From Seramator thermalis (GTDB lineage: Bacteria > Bacteroidota > Bacteroidia > Bacteroidales > Dysgonomonadaceae): a stretch of DNA of 64,000 bases. Numbering within the stretch: the stretch's first letter is position 1; each line of letters starts with the position of its first letter. The notes under the pieces are model-generated. The model was not told where the DNA came from, did not search any database, and saw only the letters and a list, made by a program, of their open reading frames with translations. Below, piece by piece: positions 27,108-35,879 of this stretch. The translations under genes were made by a program, and so were the position numbers. The stretch is taken from contig NZ_RXHS01000005.1 in the NCBI RefSeq assembly GCF_004138125.1, positions 124,001 to 188,000 of the forward strand, in the 5' to 3' direction.

Positions 27108-29063
27108 TTACCAATTATCTGTTCTGAAAGGTGAAGCGGGCAAATTTTCCTTGTTGTAAAGATTGGCATTTGCAGGATTATCTGCCCATGCATATCTCAC
27201 TGCCACCGGTTTTTCAATTTTGTCGCTCCAAACTTTCACGCTGTTCCCCACAATTTCGGCATTTGCCCAAACGAATTTTTTGTTGGCCCCGGCAATAGCA
27301 AATTCTTTGAGGGGTAAATTTCCTTTAGCTATTAATCCGCTACCGATTTCCGTGAAATCAATCCAAATCACATTGCCTTTCACTTCCATCGATTTGTATA
27401 GAGGACCTGAACTTACTAAGTTTTTTTCGCCATAAGCAATTTTTTGAGCCGGAAGTGCTAATCTGTCGCCAACGTCCTTTTTTCTCAACGGGTGAATGTC
27501 GTTCCACTCGCCCAAATCAATAGCGACTGCCATCCCTGTTTTTGGCACTTTCTTCAACGTCATCAGCTGCGATTCACGCAGAACAGCCCAGTTGCTTTCT
27601 GACGGTTCACTAACAGGCGGTCCGTAATTGGGTAATTGCACAAACAGGAAAGGTAACTCTCCCTGATTCCATTCACTTCTCCAGTTTTCAATGAGTTTCG
27701 GAAGCAACAGACGATATTCCAAGGGTTTGTCGGCATTTGCTTCTCCTTGATACCAAAGAAAACCTTTGATACGGTAATTTGTTACCGGTGCAACCATAGC
27801 ATTATACAACCCTACCGGTTTCCAACGCACGAAAGTTTGTCCGGCAAGAGGCGGCATTTTGGCTCCCTGCTTCATTTTCCATTCGCCGCTTAAATCAATC
27901 GTATCTTTGTCGATAATTAAGGCATACAGTTTATCGGGAACGAATCCACCTTTCCCCATGTTGCTGATAACCCTTACCACGATTTCGTTTTCACCTTCTC
28001 TCAGTAAATTTGCCGGAACTTCATATCGACGTGGTGGATATTGATAACTTGTTGTTCCTACAAATTTTCCGTTTAAATAAACCGAATCGGCATCAACAAT
28101 TCTTCCCAAAATCAGTTTTGCCGGTTTCCCGGCCAAACGAGAAGGAATTTCCACTTTTTTGCGAAACCAAACCGAACCATTTTGAATTTCGGGATATTTA
28201 TTCGACCAATAACCCGGAATATTCATGGTCAACCAATCAGAAATATCGATATTGGGCACAAACCACGGCAAATCTTTTTGAAATCCTTCGTCGTGTTTTC
28301 TCAAATCGCTATACCATCCGTTTATTCGTTCATTGTCTTTTTGTTCGATTTCACGAATGAGATCGTCGTTTTTGAATCGTTGGGCTTCCTGAAAATAGGA
28401 AGGAAATTCCTTTAAAGCCTCTTCGCTCATCCACGACTGAATGGGCGATCCACCCAAACTCGCATTGATAATGGCGACAGGTATTTTATATTTTTCGTAA
28501 ATATTTCTGGCAAAAAAATAAGCTACGGCCGAAAAATCGAGCACTGTTTCGGGATCGGCCGATATCCATTTCCCATTCGGCAAATCGTTTTCCGGCTGCT
28601 TGAAATTGTATCGTTGCGGAACAAAAAATTGGCGTATAAAAGTACATTCCGACGTTTTGATTTCATTCTCATAAATCGGAGCTACGCGCCGCATCGGCAG
28701 TTCCATGTTCGATTGTCCTGACGCAAACCAAACGTCACCAATCAAAATATCGTGAAGCGTAATTTTTTCCTTTCCACTTTTCACCTGCATTTCAAAAGGT
28801 CCGCCGGCTTTTTGCTCCGGCAATATGATTTTCCATTCGCCTGCAGCATTGGCTACCGTGTGATATGTTTTTCCCTTAAAATCAATCGTAATCGCTTCGT
28901 TACTTTTTGCCCATCCCCAAATGTTGAGCTTTACATCCCGCTGCAAAATCATTCCGTCGCTCACCAGTTTAGGTAAACGAAGTTGGGCAAAATTCGGCAG
29001 CGTAAACAATAAAATTGAAATGCTCAACCAAAATTTCTTAGCTGTAAAAAGTTTTATTTTCAT
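27108..29063 (-). CDS. SGNH acetylesterase (sialate O-acetylesterase/CE20-like), periplasmic
   Basis: The 651-residue protein has a cleavable signal peptide ending near PNFAQ. The SGNH catalytic serine is Ser118 in FASGQSNME, and a late DIHPLRKKDVG motif supplies the catalytic Asp/His pair. About residues 275-390 form an inserted beta-galactosidase jelly-roll-like domain (VWFRKKVEIPS, DADSVYLNGKFVG). This layout matches the sialate O-acetylesterase-like esterases classed as CE20. Within the xylan operon it probably removes acetyl groups from xylo-oligosaccharides. The assignment of substrate is by context. Confidence 0.87.
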   Translation of the reverse strand: MKIKLFTAKKFWLSISILLFTLPNFAQLRLPKLVSDGMILQRDVKLNIWGWAKSNEAITIDFKGKTYHTVANAAGEWKIILPEQKAGGPFEMQVKSGKEKITLHDILIGDVWFASGQSNMELPMRRVAPIYENEIKTSECTFIRQFFVPQRYNFKQPENDLPNGKWISADPETVLDFSAVAYFFARNIYEKYKIPVAIINASLGGSPIQSWMSEEALKEFPSYFQEAQRFKNDDLIREIEQKDNERINGWYSDLRKHDEGFQKDLPWFVPNIDISDWLTMNIPGYWSNKYPEIQNGSVWFRKKVEIPSRLAGKPAKLILGRIVDADSVYLNGKFVGTTSYQYPPRRYEVPANLLREGENEIVVRVISNMGKGGFVPDKLYALIIDKDTIDLSGEWKMKQGAKMPPLAGQTFVRWKPVGLYNAMVAPVTNYRIKGFLWYQGEANADKPLEYRLLLPKLIENWRSEWNQGELPFLFVQLPNYGPPVSEPSESNWAVLRESQLMTLKKVPKTGMAVAIDLGEWNDIHPLRKKDVGDRLALPAQKIAYGEKNLVSSGPLYKSMEVKGNVIWIDFTEIGSGLIAKGNLPLKEFAIAGANKKFVWANAEIVGNSVKVWSDKIEKPVAVRYAWADNPANANLYNKENLPASPFRTDNW

Positions 29064-29075
29064 GCTCTTTCTATT

Positions 29076-31151
29076 TTATTTTCTGCTTTGCTCATCCTTT
29101 TTTATCAAATCTTCCAAATTATTCACCGGGCGTTCCATATCGTTTGGAAAAGGCATTTTGCTGAACTGCCGGAAATAGAGCAAACAGGCATCTTTCCACA
29201 CTTGTGCGTTCATACATTGTTCTCGAAGTTTAATTTGAACTTGCGAAAATCTTTCTGCGTCCACATACCGTTGCACTTGATCCCACGTTTTCTGAAAATC
29301 TCGAACCTGCCGGACTCCTTTATCGTAATGATAGCATAATTCGTCCCAAAGTGTTTGTCCATCTTTCATTATAAAATTCCAAGGCAAATGGTGAACCCAC
29401 AGCAAATAAATATCGGGACAGGTTTGTGAATTGGAAAACATCGACTGAAGTGGTTCTTGGTACTGACTCACGGCATTGCTGCCGGTTGCAGTTCGGTCAA
29501 ACCCAATTCCAATCGAATCGGCTTTATGATAATAGGGCGACGTCCAATCTTTTCTGACGCCTGTGGGTGCCCACCACGGACCGGGTCCGTAATGGTGATC
29601 AGCAGCAAAAAGGTGGTGTAACCCTAACGGCATCATATAATTGACGGCAGCTTCACGACTGTTCAACATCATTTGCTTGACAGGCTGCAAAAAATTGACC
29701 TGCCAATCGGCGGAAAAAATGGAATTTTGAGTATCGATTTTGCCGGAATAATCAGCAAAAGTCAACTTAATCCATTCGTCGGCAATTTGTTCACTCGATA
29801 AGGAATTATTCCATGCCAATCTTCCGAAAGCATACCAGTTGGATTGTGCAAAAGGATGACCGCACCAGTTGACGTCTGAACCGATATTCGAAACTCCGGC
29901 GATTGCTGTATGCTTTTGCGGGAAAATACTGCCATCGGTACAACGAGCCACTGTACTGCCTTTGCCTTCCTGATAGGTGTCACTTTTTAGAAATTCCTCC
30001 CACATTGTCGCCAAGTATACCAGATGAACCGATTGTCCCAGATATTCCTGCGTGATTTGAAGTTCGGGCATGACAGAAGTTTTTTTCATTGCTCCGAAAA
30101 GTGGACTGAAAGGTTCTCGCGGCTGAAAATCGATTGGTCCGTTTTTCACCTGAATAATCACATTATCGCGAAACTGACCATCCATCGGCATAAATTCCGA
30201 ATAAGCTTGTTTCGCTCTGTCTTCATCGGAAGGATTATATATAAATGCACGCCACATTACCATTCCACCAAATGGGGAAAGTGCATCTGCAAGCATGTTT
30301 GCTCCGTCCGCATGTGTGCGGCCAAAATCCTGCGGGCCCGGTTGTCCTTCGCTGTTGGCCTTTACCAAAAATCCCCCAAAATCGGGAATCAGACTGTAAA
30401 TTTCTTTTACTTTATTTTTCCACCATTGGGCAACTTCCGAATTCAGCGGATCAGAAGTTTTTAAACCTCCTATCACTTGGGGTGAAGCAAAATTCACCGA
30501 CAAATAGGTTCTAATGCCATATGGTCGCAGAACATCGGCAATTTCTTTTGTCTTTTTCAAATAATCGGCTGTCAATATCGAAGGCGAAGCATTTACATTG
30601 TTGAGTACCGACCCATTTATTCCTATTGACGCATTGGCACGGGCATATTCCTGCCATAACTGCTTATCCGTATATGTAACTGTTAATGAATCTTTGCCTT
30701 TTCTCCAAAATATCGAACTACCGGCATAACCGCGTTCAATGGTTCCGTCGAGATTGTCCCAATGATTGAGTATTCGCCTTTCGTAAGAAGGATTGCAAAC
30801 TTCTTCGTGAATGTTCTCTCCTGTTTGCTGCCGGCGCATTAATTCGTAAACTCCGTAAAGAATCCCAATGTCTGTATTGGCTTGAATTCTGTTTTTGCCG
30901 ATTCTAAAGCCATCACCCTTAATTGCCTTATCGGATTTAACGACAAGTTCTATTTTTTCATTTGCATTTCTCTGCCAGCCTTGTTGCAATTCCTGCATTG
31001 CAATGCTGAGCGTTGGTGATTTTTTGGAGCAAATCACATTCACGGAATTCGTTCCTTTTCCCCGCAACCACAAATCGTGCCCGTCTTCTGCCTGAAGGTT
31101 AAAAGATAACAGCACAAAAAATGAAAAAATAGTTATGATTTTTCTACTCAT
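29076..31151 (-). CDS. GH67 alpha-glucuronidase
   Basis: I chose the ATG at 31149-31151 (MSRKIITIF), which gives a compact signal peptide; an ATG at 31175 would add eight residues. The mature protein begins with the GH67 motif DGHDLWLRG. Counting from the chosen start, Glu268 (KANSEGQPG) is the acid, and Asp341 and Glu369 match the catalytic base pair of Cellvibrio GlcA67A with constant spacing. GH67 enzymes remove 4-O-methyl-glucuronic acid from the non-reducing terminal xylose of short oligosaccharides. It lies 33 bp from the GH115 gene, which attacks internal glucuronates. Confidence 0.96.
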   Translation of the reverse strand: MSRKIITIFSFFVLLSFNLQAEDGHDLWLRGKGTNSVNVICSKKSPTLSIAMQELQQGWQRNANEKIELVVKSDKAIKGDGFRIGKNRIQANTDIGILYGVYELMRRQQTGENIHEEVCNPSYERRILNHWDNLDGTIERGYAGSSIFWRKGKDSLTVTYTDKQLWQEYARANASIGINGSVLNNVNASPSILTADYLKKTKEIADVLRPYGIRTYLSVNFASPQVIGGLKTSDPLNSEVAQWWKNKVKEIYSLIPDFGGFLVKANSEGQPGPQDFGRTHADGANMLADALSPFGGMVMWRAFIYNPSDEDRAKQAYSEFMPMDGQFRDNVIIQVKNGPIDFQPREPFSPLFGAMKKTSVMPELQITQEYLGQSVHLVYLATMWEEFLKSDTYQEGKGSTVARCTDGSIFPQKHTAIAGVSNIGSDVNWCGHPFAQSNWYAFGRLAWNNSLSSEQIADEWIKLTFADYSGKIDTQNSIFSADWQVNFLQPVKQMMLNSREAAVNYMMPLGLHHLFAADHHYGPGPWWAPTGVRKDWTSPYYHKADSIGIGFDRTATGSNAVSQYQEPLQSMFSNSQTCPDIYLLWVHHLPWNFIMKDGQTLWDELCYHYDKGVRQVRDFQKTWDQVQRYVDAERFSQVQIKLREQCMNAQVWKDACLLYFRQFSKMPFPNDMERPVNNLEDLIKKDEQSRK

Positions 31152-31184
31152 TTGTTTTAATTTGAAATTTACCATGAAAATATT

Positions 31185-33701
31185 TCAATCCACCATTCGT
31201 TTGCTTTCAGGAGCACCGAGATAACTCTTTTTCAAATTACCTGTATCAATGATTATTTTTTGCAATACGATTCCCGGTTCCAATACTCTAAATCGGATGG
31301 TATGCTTTCCGGCTGACTGAAACATGTGCGTCGTAATAGTTTCATTGATGCGTTGTGCCTGCCATTTTTCCAGGAGTTTTGTATCGTATTTTCCATTCAT
31401 GTTTACAATCTTTTCTTCCTGATTATCAACCGAAATGCCATATCTTAATCCTTTGTTGTTGTTGAAATTAAGCGTTGGCGAAACCAATACGTGTATCGGA
31501 AAATTTCCTGTTGACCGGGTAATGACGTCATATTCCAGATAAATGCTGTCTTCCGGTGTTGGATATTCGTTTTGCGGAAAAGTAGTTACACCCGATAATG
31601 TTTTTCCCAAATTCGGAATCACTTTCCATTCTATTCGCTCGTTTCCTTTCGCACGATTGAAATGTTCGGCTTCAATGGAAATATAACCGGCACTTTCAAC
31701 AAATTTTTTGTTTTTTTCGTCGGCTGAAGGTGTTACATATTTTACTTCAGGCATTACACGCTGCTTTGGCTCCTGCCAATAGGTATATCCGATACGAATT
31801 TGGTCCATCATGTGCTTCCATTTTCCACCTGCAACTTCAGTGTTGTAATGCAGGGTAAGCAGCGAATCGCGTTCGAAACATTTCTTTACTTCATCAGCCC
31901 AAATATTCGCTTCGGGATTATTTTGTTTGGCTAATTGTTTGTTTTTGGCAACGGCAAAATACATTTCGTATAAATTGCTGCAAGCATTGATGGGAAACAA
32001 AACCAGTTCGTCAAAAGCATCTTTTGTTTCGTCAGGAATTTGTTGGTAAAGTCTGAATGCATCCAAAGCCAATTTCACATACTCCGAAGTTACCTGCTGA
32101 AACTCATTGTAATTTTCCAGACTGTAAATCGTATCGTTCAACAACTCCGGCGTAATGCGGTGATTGTATTTTGTGTAAGTATCAATCAGCCGAGCCGATT
32201 CTTTGGCATATTTTTCTCCAAACTGCTCAGTACACCATTTTTCGGTATGTTCCCGCAAATTATTGGCAGTAAATTGGTTGGGATTCCATGCCATATCCAG
32301 AAAGAACGAAATCGGATATTCCATCGGTTTCAAATCGCCGACGTTAACTATCCAGAGTTTATCGACTCCGTGCCGATAGGTGAGACTCATTTGTTCCCAA
32401 ATACGTTGTACTTGACTGACATTGATCCATTTATAATTTCTCGGCCCGCCTACATAATCGAAATGATAATACATTCCATAACCGCCTTTTCGCTTCGGAG
32501 CATCCGGTAACGGCAACTTTCTTACATTTCCCCAATTGTCGTCGCAGAGCAGCAAGGTTACATCATCCGGAACGCGCATCCCCTTGTCGTAATAGTCCTG
32601 AACTTCCTTGTATAGTGCCCAAACTTGGGGCGTTTTGGCAGCATCCTTCCCGGATATTTTGGAAATAATGCTGCGTTGATCGGAAATGATTTTTTCGAGC
32701 AATTTTATATTACTTTCTTCGCTCATCGGTTCATCGCCATCGCCACGCATACCGACAGTAATCAGGCATTCTGTTCCGTAAGCTCGTTTAAAACCTTCTG
32801 TCCAGAATCGTTTCAGAACTTTTTTATTCGTCTGATAATTCCATTCTCCTTTTCCGTATCTACTCCATTCCACATGAGCACGCGCCATCGGTTCGTGGTG
32901 AGAAGTGCCGATCACAACCCCCATCTCGTCGGCAAGCACCGCATTTTGAGGATCATCGTCATAAAAAGCCTTTCCCCACATGGCAGGCCAAAGAAAATTT
33001 CCTTTCAAACGAAGAATGAGTTCAAAAACCTTTTCATAAAAATTGTGATTAAAACCACCAAACGTAGCTCTTGTCCAACCACCCAAAGCAGGTTCTTCGT
33101 CATTAAGAAAAATACCGCGATAGGCAACGGCAGGTTCGCCGGCAGTATAAACCTCACGTTTGATATAAATATTTTCGGATTTCCGAACAGGAACATCTGC
33201 CCAGTAATACCAAGGCGAAACGCCTATTTGTCGGGAAAGTTCGTAAATTCCATAAACCGTTCCTCGTTTGTCGCTGCCGGCAATAACCAATGCTTCGTCT
33301 ATTCCTTCAAAGGGATGCTTTACGGTTTGAATGATGAATTTTTCATGTTTGCCCAATAAATCGGTTTTATTTATAATATTTTTGTTGGCAAGTTGGTCGA
33401 TGAATTTGCTCTTGCCAATCGTACCCACAATGAGTTTAACAGATTTTGTTTTTGTATTGTACGTTAAGGCCGGCTTTTTACCGGCAACTGCCAAAAAATC
33501 GTTCTGCAAATTCGCTAAGGCAAGTTGTATTGCCACAAAATCGGCAGAATCCGACAAAATAGAAAATGTTGCTTCGTTTTTAGTCGTCAAAGCAAAAACA
33601 TCATCTCCCCCTAAAAAACACACCAAGTCCGGTGCATTTTGGGCTTTCCCACTCAAAGCGATTATCACTAAAAATCCAAAATAAATTAATTTTCTTTTCA
33701 T
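31185..33701 (-). CDS. GH115 xylan alpha-1,2-glucuronidase
   Basis: The 838-residue protein has a signal peptide ending near SGKAQ. It spans the whole GH115 family pattern: an N-terminal domain (LIVGTIGKS, GTVYGIYELSRQIGVSPWYYWADVP), a central barrel with FGGFNHNFYEKVFELILRLK and GMRGDGDEPM, and a C-terminal beta-sandwich. GH115 enzymes remove (4-O-methyl)-glucuronic acid from internal as well as terminal xyloses. It lies about 200 bp after the second SusD and opens the run of downstream degradative genes. Confidence 0.95.
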   Translation of the reverse strand: MKRKLIYFGFLVIIALSGKAQNAPDLVCFLGGDDVFALTTKNEATFSILSDSADFVAIQLALANLQNDFLAVAGKKPALTYNTKTKSVKLIVGTIGKSKFIDQLANKNIINKTDLLGKHEKFIIQTVKHPFEGIDEALVIAGSDKRGTVYGIYELSRQIGVSPWYYWADVPVRKSENIYIKREVYTAGEPAVAYRGIFLNDEEPALGGWTRATFGGFNHNFYEKVFELILRLKGNFLWPAMWGKAFYDDDPQNAVLADEMGVVIGTSHHEPMARAHVEWSRYGKGEWNYQTNKKVLKRFWTEGFKRAYGTECLITVGMRGDGDEPMSEESNIKLLEKIISDQRSIISKISGKDAAKTPQVWALYKEVQDYYDKGMRVPDDVTLLLCDDNWGNVRKLPLPDAPKRKGGYGMYYHFDYVGGPRNYKWINVSQVQRIWEQMSLTYRHGVDKLWIVNVGDLKPMEYPISFFLDMAWNPNQFTANNLREHTEKWCTEQFGEKYAKESARLIDTYTKYNHRITPELLNDTIYSLENYNEFQQVTSEYVKLALDAFRLYQQIPDETKDAFDELVLFPINACSNLYEMYFAVAKNKQLAKQNNPEANIWADEVKKCFERDSLLTLHYNTEVAGGKWKHMMDQIRIGYTYWQEPKQRVMPEVKYVTPSADEKNKKFVESAGYISIEAEHFNRAKGNERIEWKVIPNLGKTLSGVTTFPQNEYPTPEDSIYLEYDVITRSTGNFPIHVLVSPTLNFNNNKGLRYGISVDNQEEKIVNMNGKYDTKLLEKWQAQRINETITTHMFQSAGKHTIRFRVLEPGIVLQKIIIDTGNLKKSYLGAPESKRMVD

Positions 33702-33896
33702 TTTATTCAGCTTTATAAAAACTTTTCAAAAATGTTTTCGCATTAATTCTATAAAAACATTGTTTATCACCGAAAATCCAATTTATTCGATTTTTAACTT
33801 CATTAATAGCACTCATTAATTATAATAGATTAAGAGATTGGTTGCTAACTATAAGAACAACCAATCTCTTCGATTAGAATTTCATAATCTTTATCA
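33702..33896. other. Intergenic leader between second SusD and GH115
   Basis: This 195-bp gap holds the 13-bp hairpin at 33832-33870. It also holds a weaker 8-bp inverted repeat (33731-33738 with 33754-33761, AATGTTTT and complement, 15-base loop) close to the GH115 start. No TAnnTTTG promoter match is seen on the minus strand. The gap is the longest inside the xylan operon and is a likely point of RNA processing or partial termination. Confidence 0.5.
33832..33870 (-). terminator. 13-bp hairpin after second SusD gene
   Basis: Arms 33832-33844 and 33858-33870 (AAGAGATTGGTTG and its exact complement) form a perfect stem with a 13-base loop. The hairpin lies 26 bp past the SusD stop. On the minus strand only a mixed A/T stretch follows, not a clean T-run, so it may terminate partially or protect the 3' end of the SusC/SusD message. 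Confidence 0.6.
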
Positions 33897-35876
33897 TCAA
33901 TATCCCGGATTTTGATAAGCCTCTTTCTCCTCCGGCGTCATTTCCATTGCATCCAATTGCCCTTGAGGTATAGGCCTCAGGTAATGATACTTCTCAATCG
34001 TTCGAGTATAAGTTTGAGGTGTGTGATCTCCGTAGTTGCTCCCACAAATTTCATAACTAGAAGCCAGTTCTTCCCATTTCTGTGTGCGTATCAAATCATA
34101 CCACCGGTAACCTTCGCCATAATATTCGCGGGAACGTTCCGCTAAAATGTAATTAATATCAATTGTGGCCGGGGTTGCAGCTATCATAGCGGCACTATTA
34201 TCCTGAACTTTTGCCATATTTCCATTGTTGTCCCAGCGCCATTTACCTGCACGTGCACGAATCACATTGATCAAGCCGCGAGCCGTACCATTATTGGCAT
34301 AAGATCCGGCAATAGTTCTGGTTGTTGCTCCTTTTACAGCGGCTTCGGCTGCAATAAAGAAGAATTCGGAAAACTTGGCAATATTAAACGGACGAGTACT
34401 CCCTGCGTTTGGCTGACCTAATCCTCCTGCATTGTCGGTACGATAGGGGCCCAGTTTCCATAAACCCGGGTAAACAATTCGGCTGATACCTCTGGGAGAA
34501 ATTACATAATCTGCTCTACCGGGTAAAACCCCGGCTCCAATATTACTTTTATAGGTTGAGTTACTGTAGTCTATGTCGGTCTGAGGTTCTTCGTTTAGAA
34601 AAGTCAATATAGCTCCGCCTGGATTTACCGTGATATTGTTCCCGTTATATACAAATGGTATGTTGGCATTGTTTGGATTTTTGTTCCAGTTTCCCCGATA
34701 AACTGTTGTAAAAGTTCCATCGTATCGTGAATCATTGGTTTTGTCGGCAAAAGTTTGTGTAATCACGTTAATAGTAGGGCACATTCTTGTCCATGGACGG
34801 CCCAATGCCTGAACCGCTTCACGTTGAACGGAATTGATGGTTTTAGACCAGTCGGGTAAGGTGGCGCTGGTAATTACGGTATAATTCCATGTCATCATCC
34901 ATCCGGCAAAATTATCCGGCGCGCCTCCACTACCATATGTAAGGCTACCGCCATTGTAATATTCACTTTTCTCTGTATGATCGGCATAAAGCAGTATTTC
35001 GTTGTTCCGATCATTCTGTGCAAGGTTTACATCATAATAAGTAGATTGCAAACCATAAGGACCGGGATTTTCGATAGCCGTTGCGGCAATGTCATAAGCC
35101 TGTTGAAAATACCATTGGGCATTGTGTCCATCCGGATCAACGCGATCACAAGCAGGATAAGTTGGAATATTATTTGGATTTTCCAACCACCATGCATAAG
35201 TTAAATAAGCTTTTGCCAAATAAAGTCTTGCTACAGTCTTTGTAACTCCTCCGGTGACTCTCGGATTATCCGGCAGATCGTTAACGGCTGTTATTAAATC
35301 AGGGAATATTGCTTGGGTATAAACTTCCGGCACGGTATTGCGTACAGAGGTTCGTGAAGGTGTAGTATTAAATTTTAATATGCCACTGCCCAAATCCAAA
35401 GGAACACCGCCAAAAGTCTGAACCAGCATAAAGTAATCGAAAGCTCTGAAAAATTTCGCTTCTGCTATCAGGGCATCGGAAATAGTTCCAACGGCAGTAG
35501 CATTTTCGATAATTCCATTAGCCGTATTGATATTAGAGAAAGCAGCTCCCCACAACACATCGGCACGGCTACTGCTTGCAGTAATAGAACCTACTCCTGA
35601 AAGATCCATATCTTTAAAATTAGCATCAGCACTCTGCGCGTAGGTTGCCTCGTCCGTACCCGTGAGACAAGTATTATAATAATAGGCTTGACCATAGATA
35701 TATCGGAGATGGCCATATAAGGATGTTATTCCCCCCATTACTCCTTTTTCACTTTTGAAAAAGCCGGGTTCGTAAATACTGCGAGGTTGTTCTTCTAAGA
35801 TATCGGAACATGCAGTCAAGGCTATTAGGATTGTTCCTATTATGAATTTAAAATCTATTTTTTTCATTATTTTCAT
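33897..35876 (-). CDS. SusD-family lipoprotein, second xylan pair
   Basis: The 659-residue protein has a lipobox (ALTAC, Cys23) followed by the SusD-typical SDILEEQPRS. The large helical body and the late ILAERSREYYGEGYRWYDLIRT motif near residue 585 identify the RagB/SusD family. It starts 3 bp after the SusC stop. This pair corresponds in gene content to the second SusC/SusD pair of the XusA-E core cluster. An ATG nine bases in (35867) is an alternative start. Confidence 0.93.
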   Translation of the reverse strand: MKIMKKIDFKFIIGTILIALTACSDILEEQPRSIYEPGFFKSEKGVMGGITSLYGHLRYIYGQAYYYNTCLTGTDEATYAQSADANFKDMDLSGVGSITASSSRADVLWGAAFSNINTANGIIENATAVGTISDALIAEAKFFRAFDYFMLVQTFGGVPLDLGSGILKFNTTPSRTSVRNTVPEVYTQAIFPDLITAVNDLPDNPRVTGGVTKTVARLYLAKAYLTYAWWLENPNNIPTYPACDRVDPDGHNAQWYFQQAYDIAATAIENPGPYGLQSTYYDVNLAQNDRNNEILLYADHTEKSEYYNGGSLTYGSGGAPDNFAGWMMTWNYTVITSATLPDWSKTINSVQREAVQALGRPWTRMCPTINVITQTFADKTNDSRYDGTFTTVYRGNWNKNPNNANIPFVYNGNNITVNPGGAILTFLNEEPQTDIDYSNSTYKSNIGAGVLPGRADYVISPRGISRIVYPGLWKLGPYRTDNAGGLGQPNAGSTRPFNIAKFSEFFFIAAEAAVKGATTRTIAGSYANNGTARGLINVIRARAGKWRWDNNGNMAKVQDNSAAMIAATPATIDINYILAERSREYYGEGYRWYDLIRTQKWEELASSYEICGSNYGDHTPQTYTRTIEKYHYLRPIPQGQLDAMEMTPEEKEAYQNPGY

Positions 35877-35879
35877 GTT

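Noticed and set aside
32625-33359. 244-codon plus-strand frame opposite GH115
   Set aside because: It is fully antisense to the GH115 gene and shows no recognisable family.
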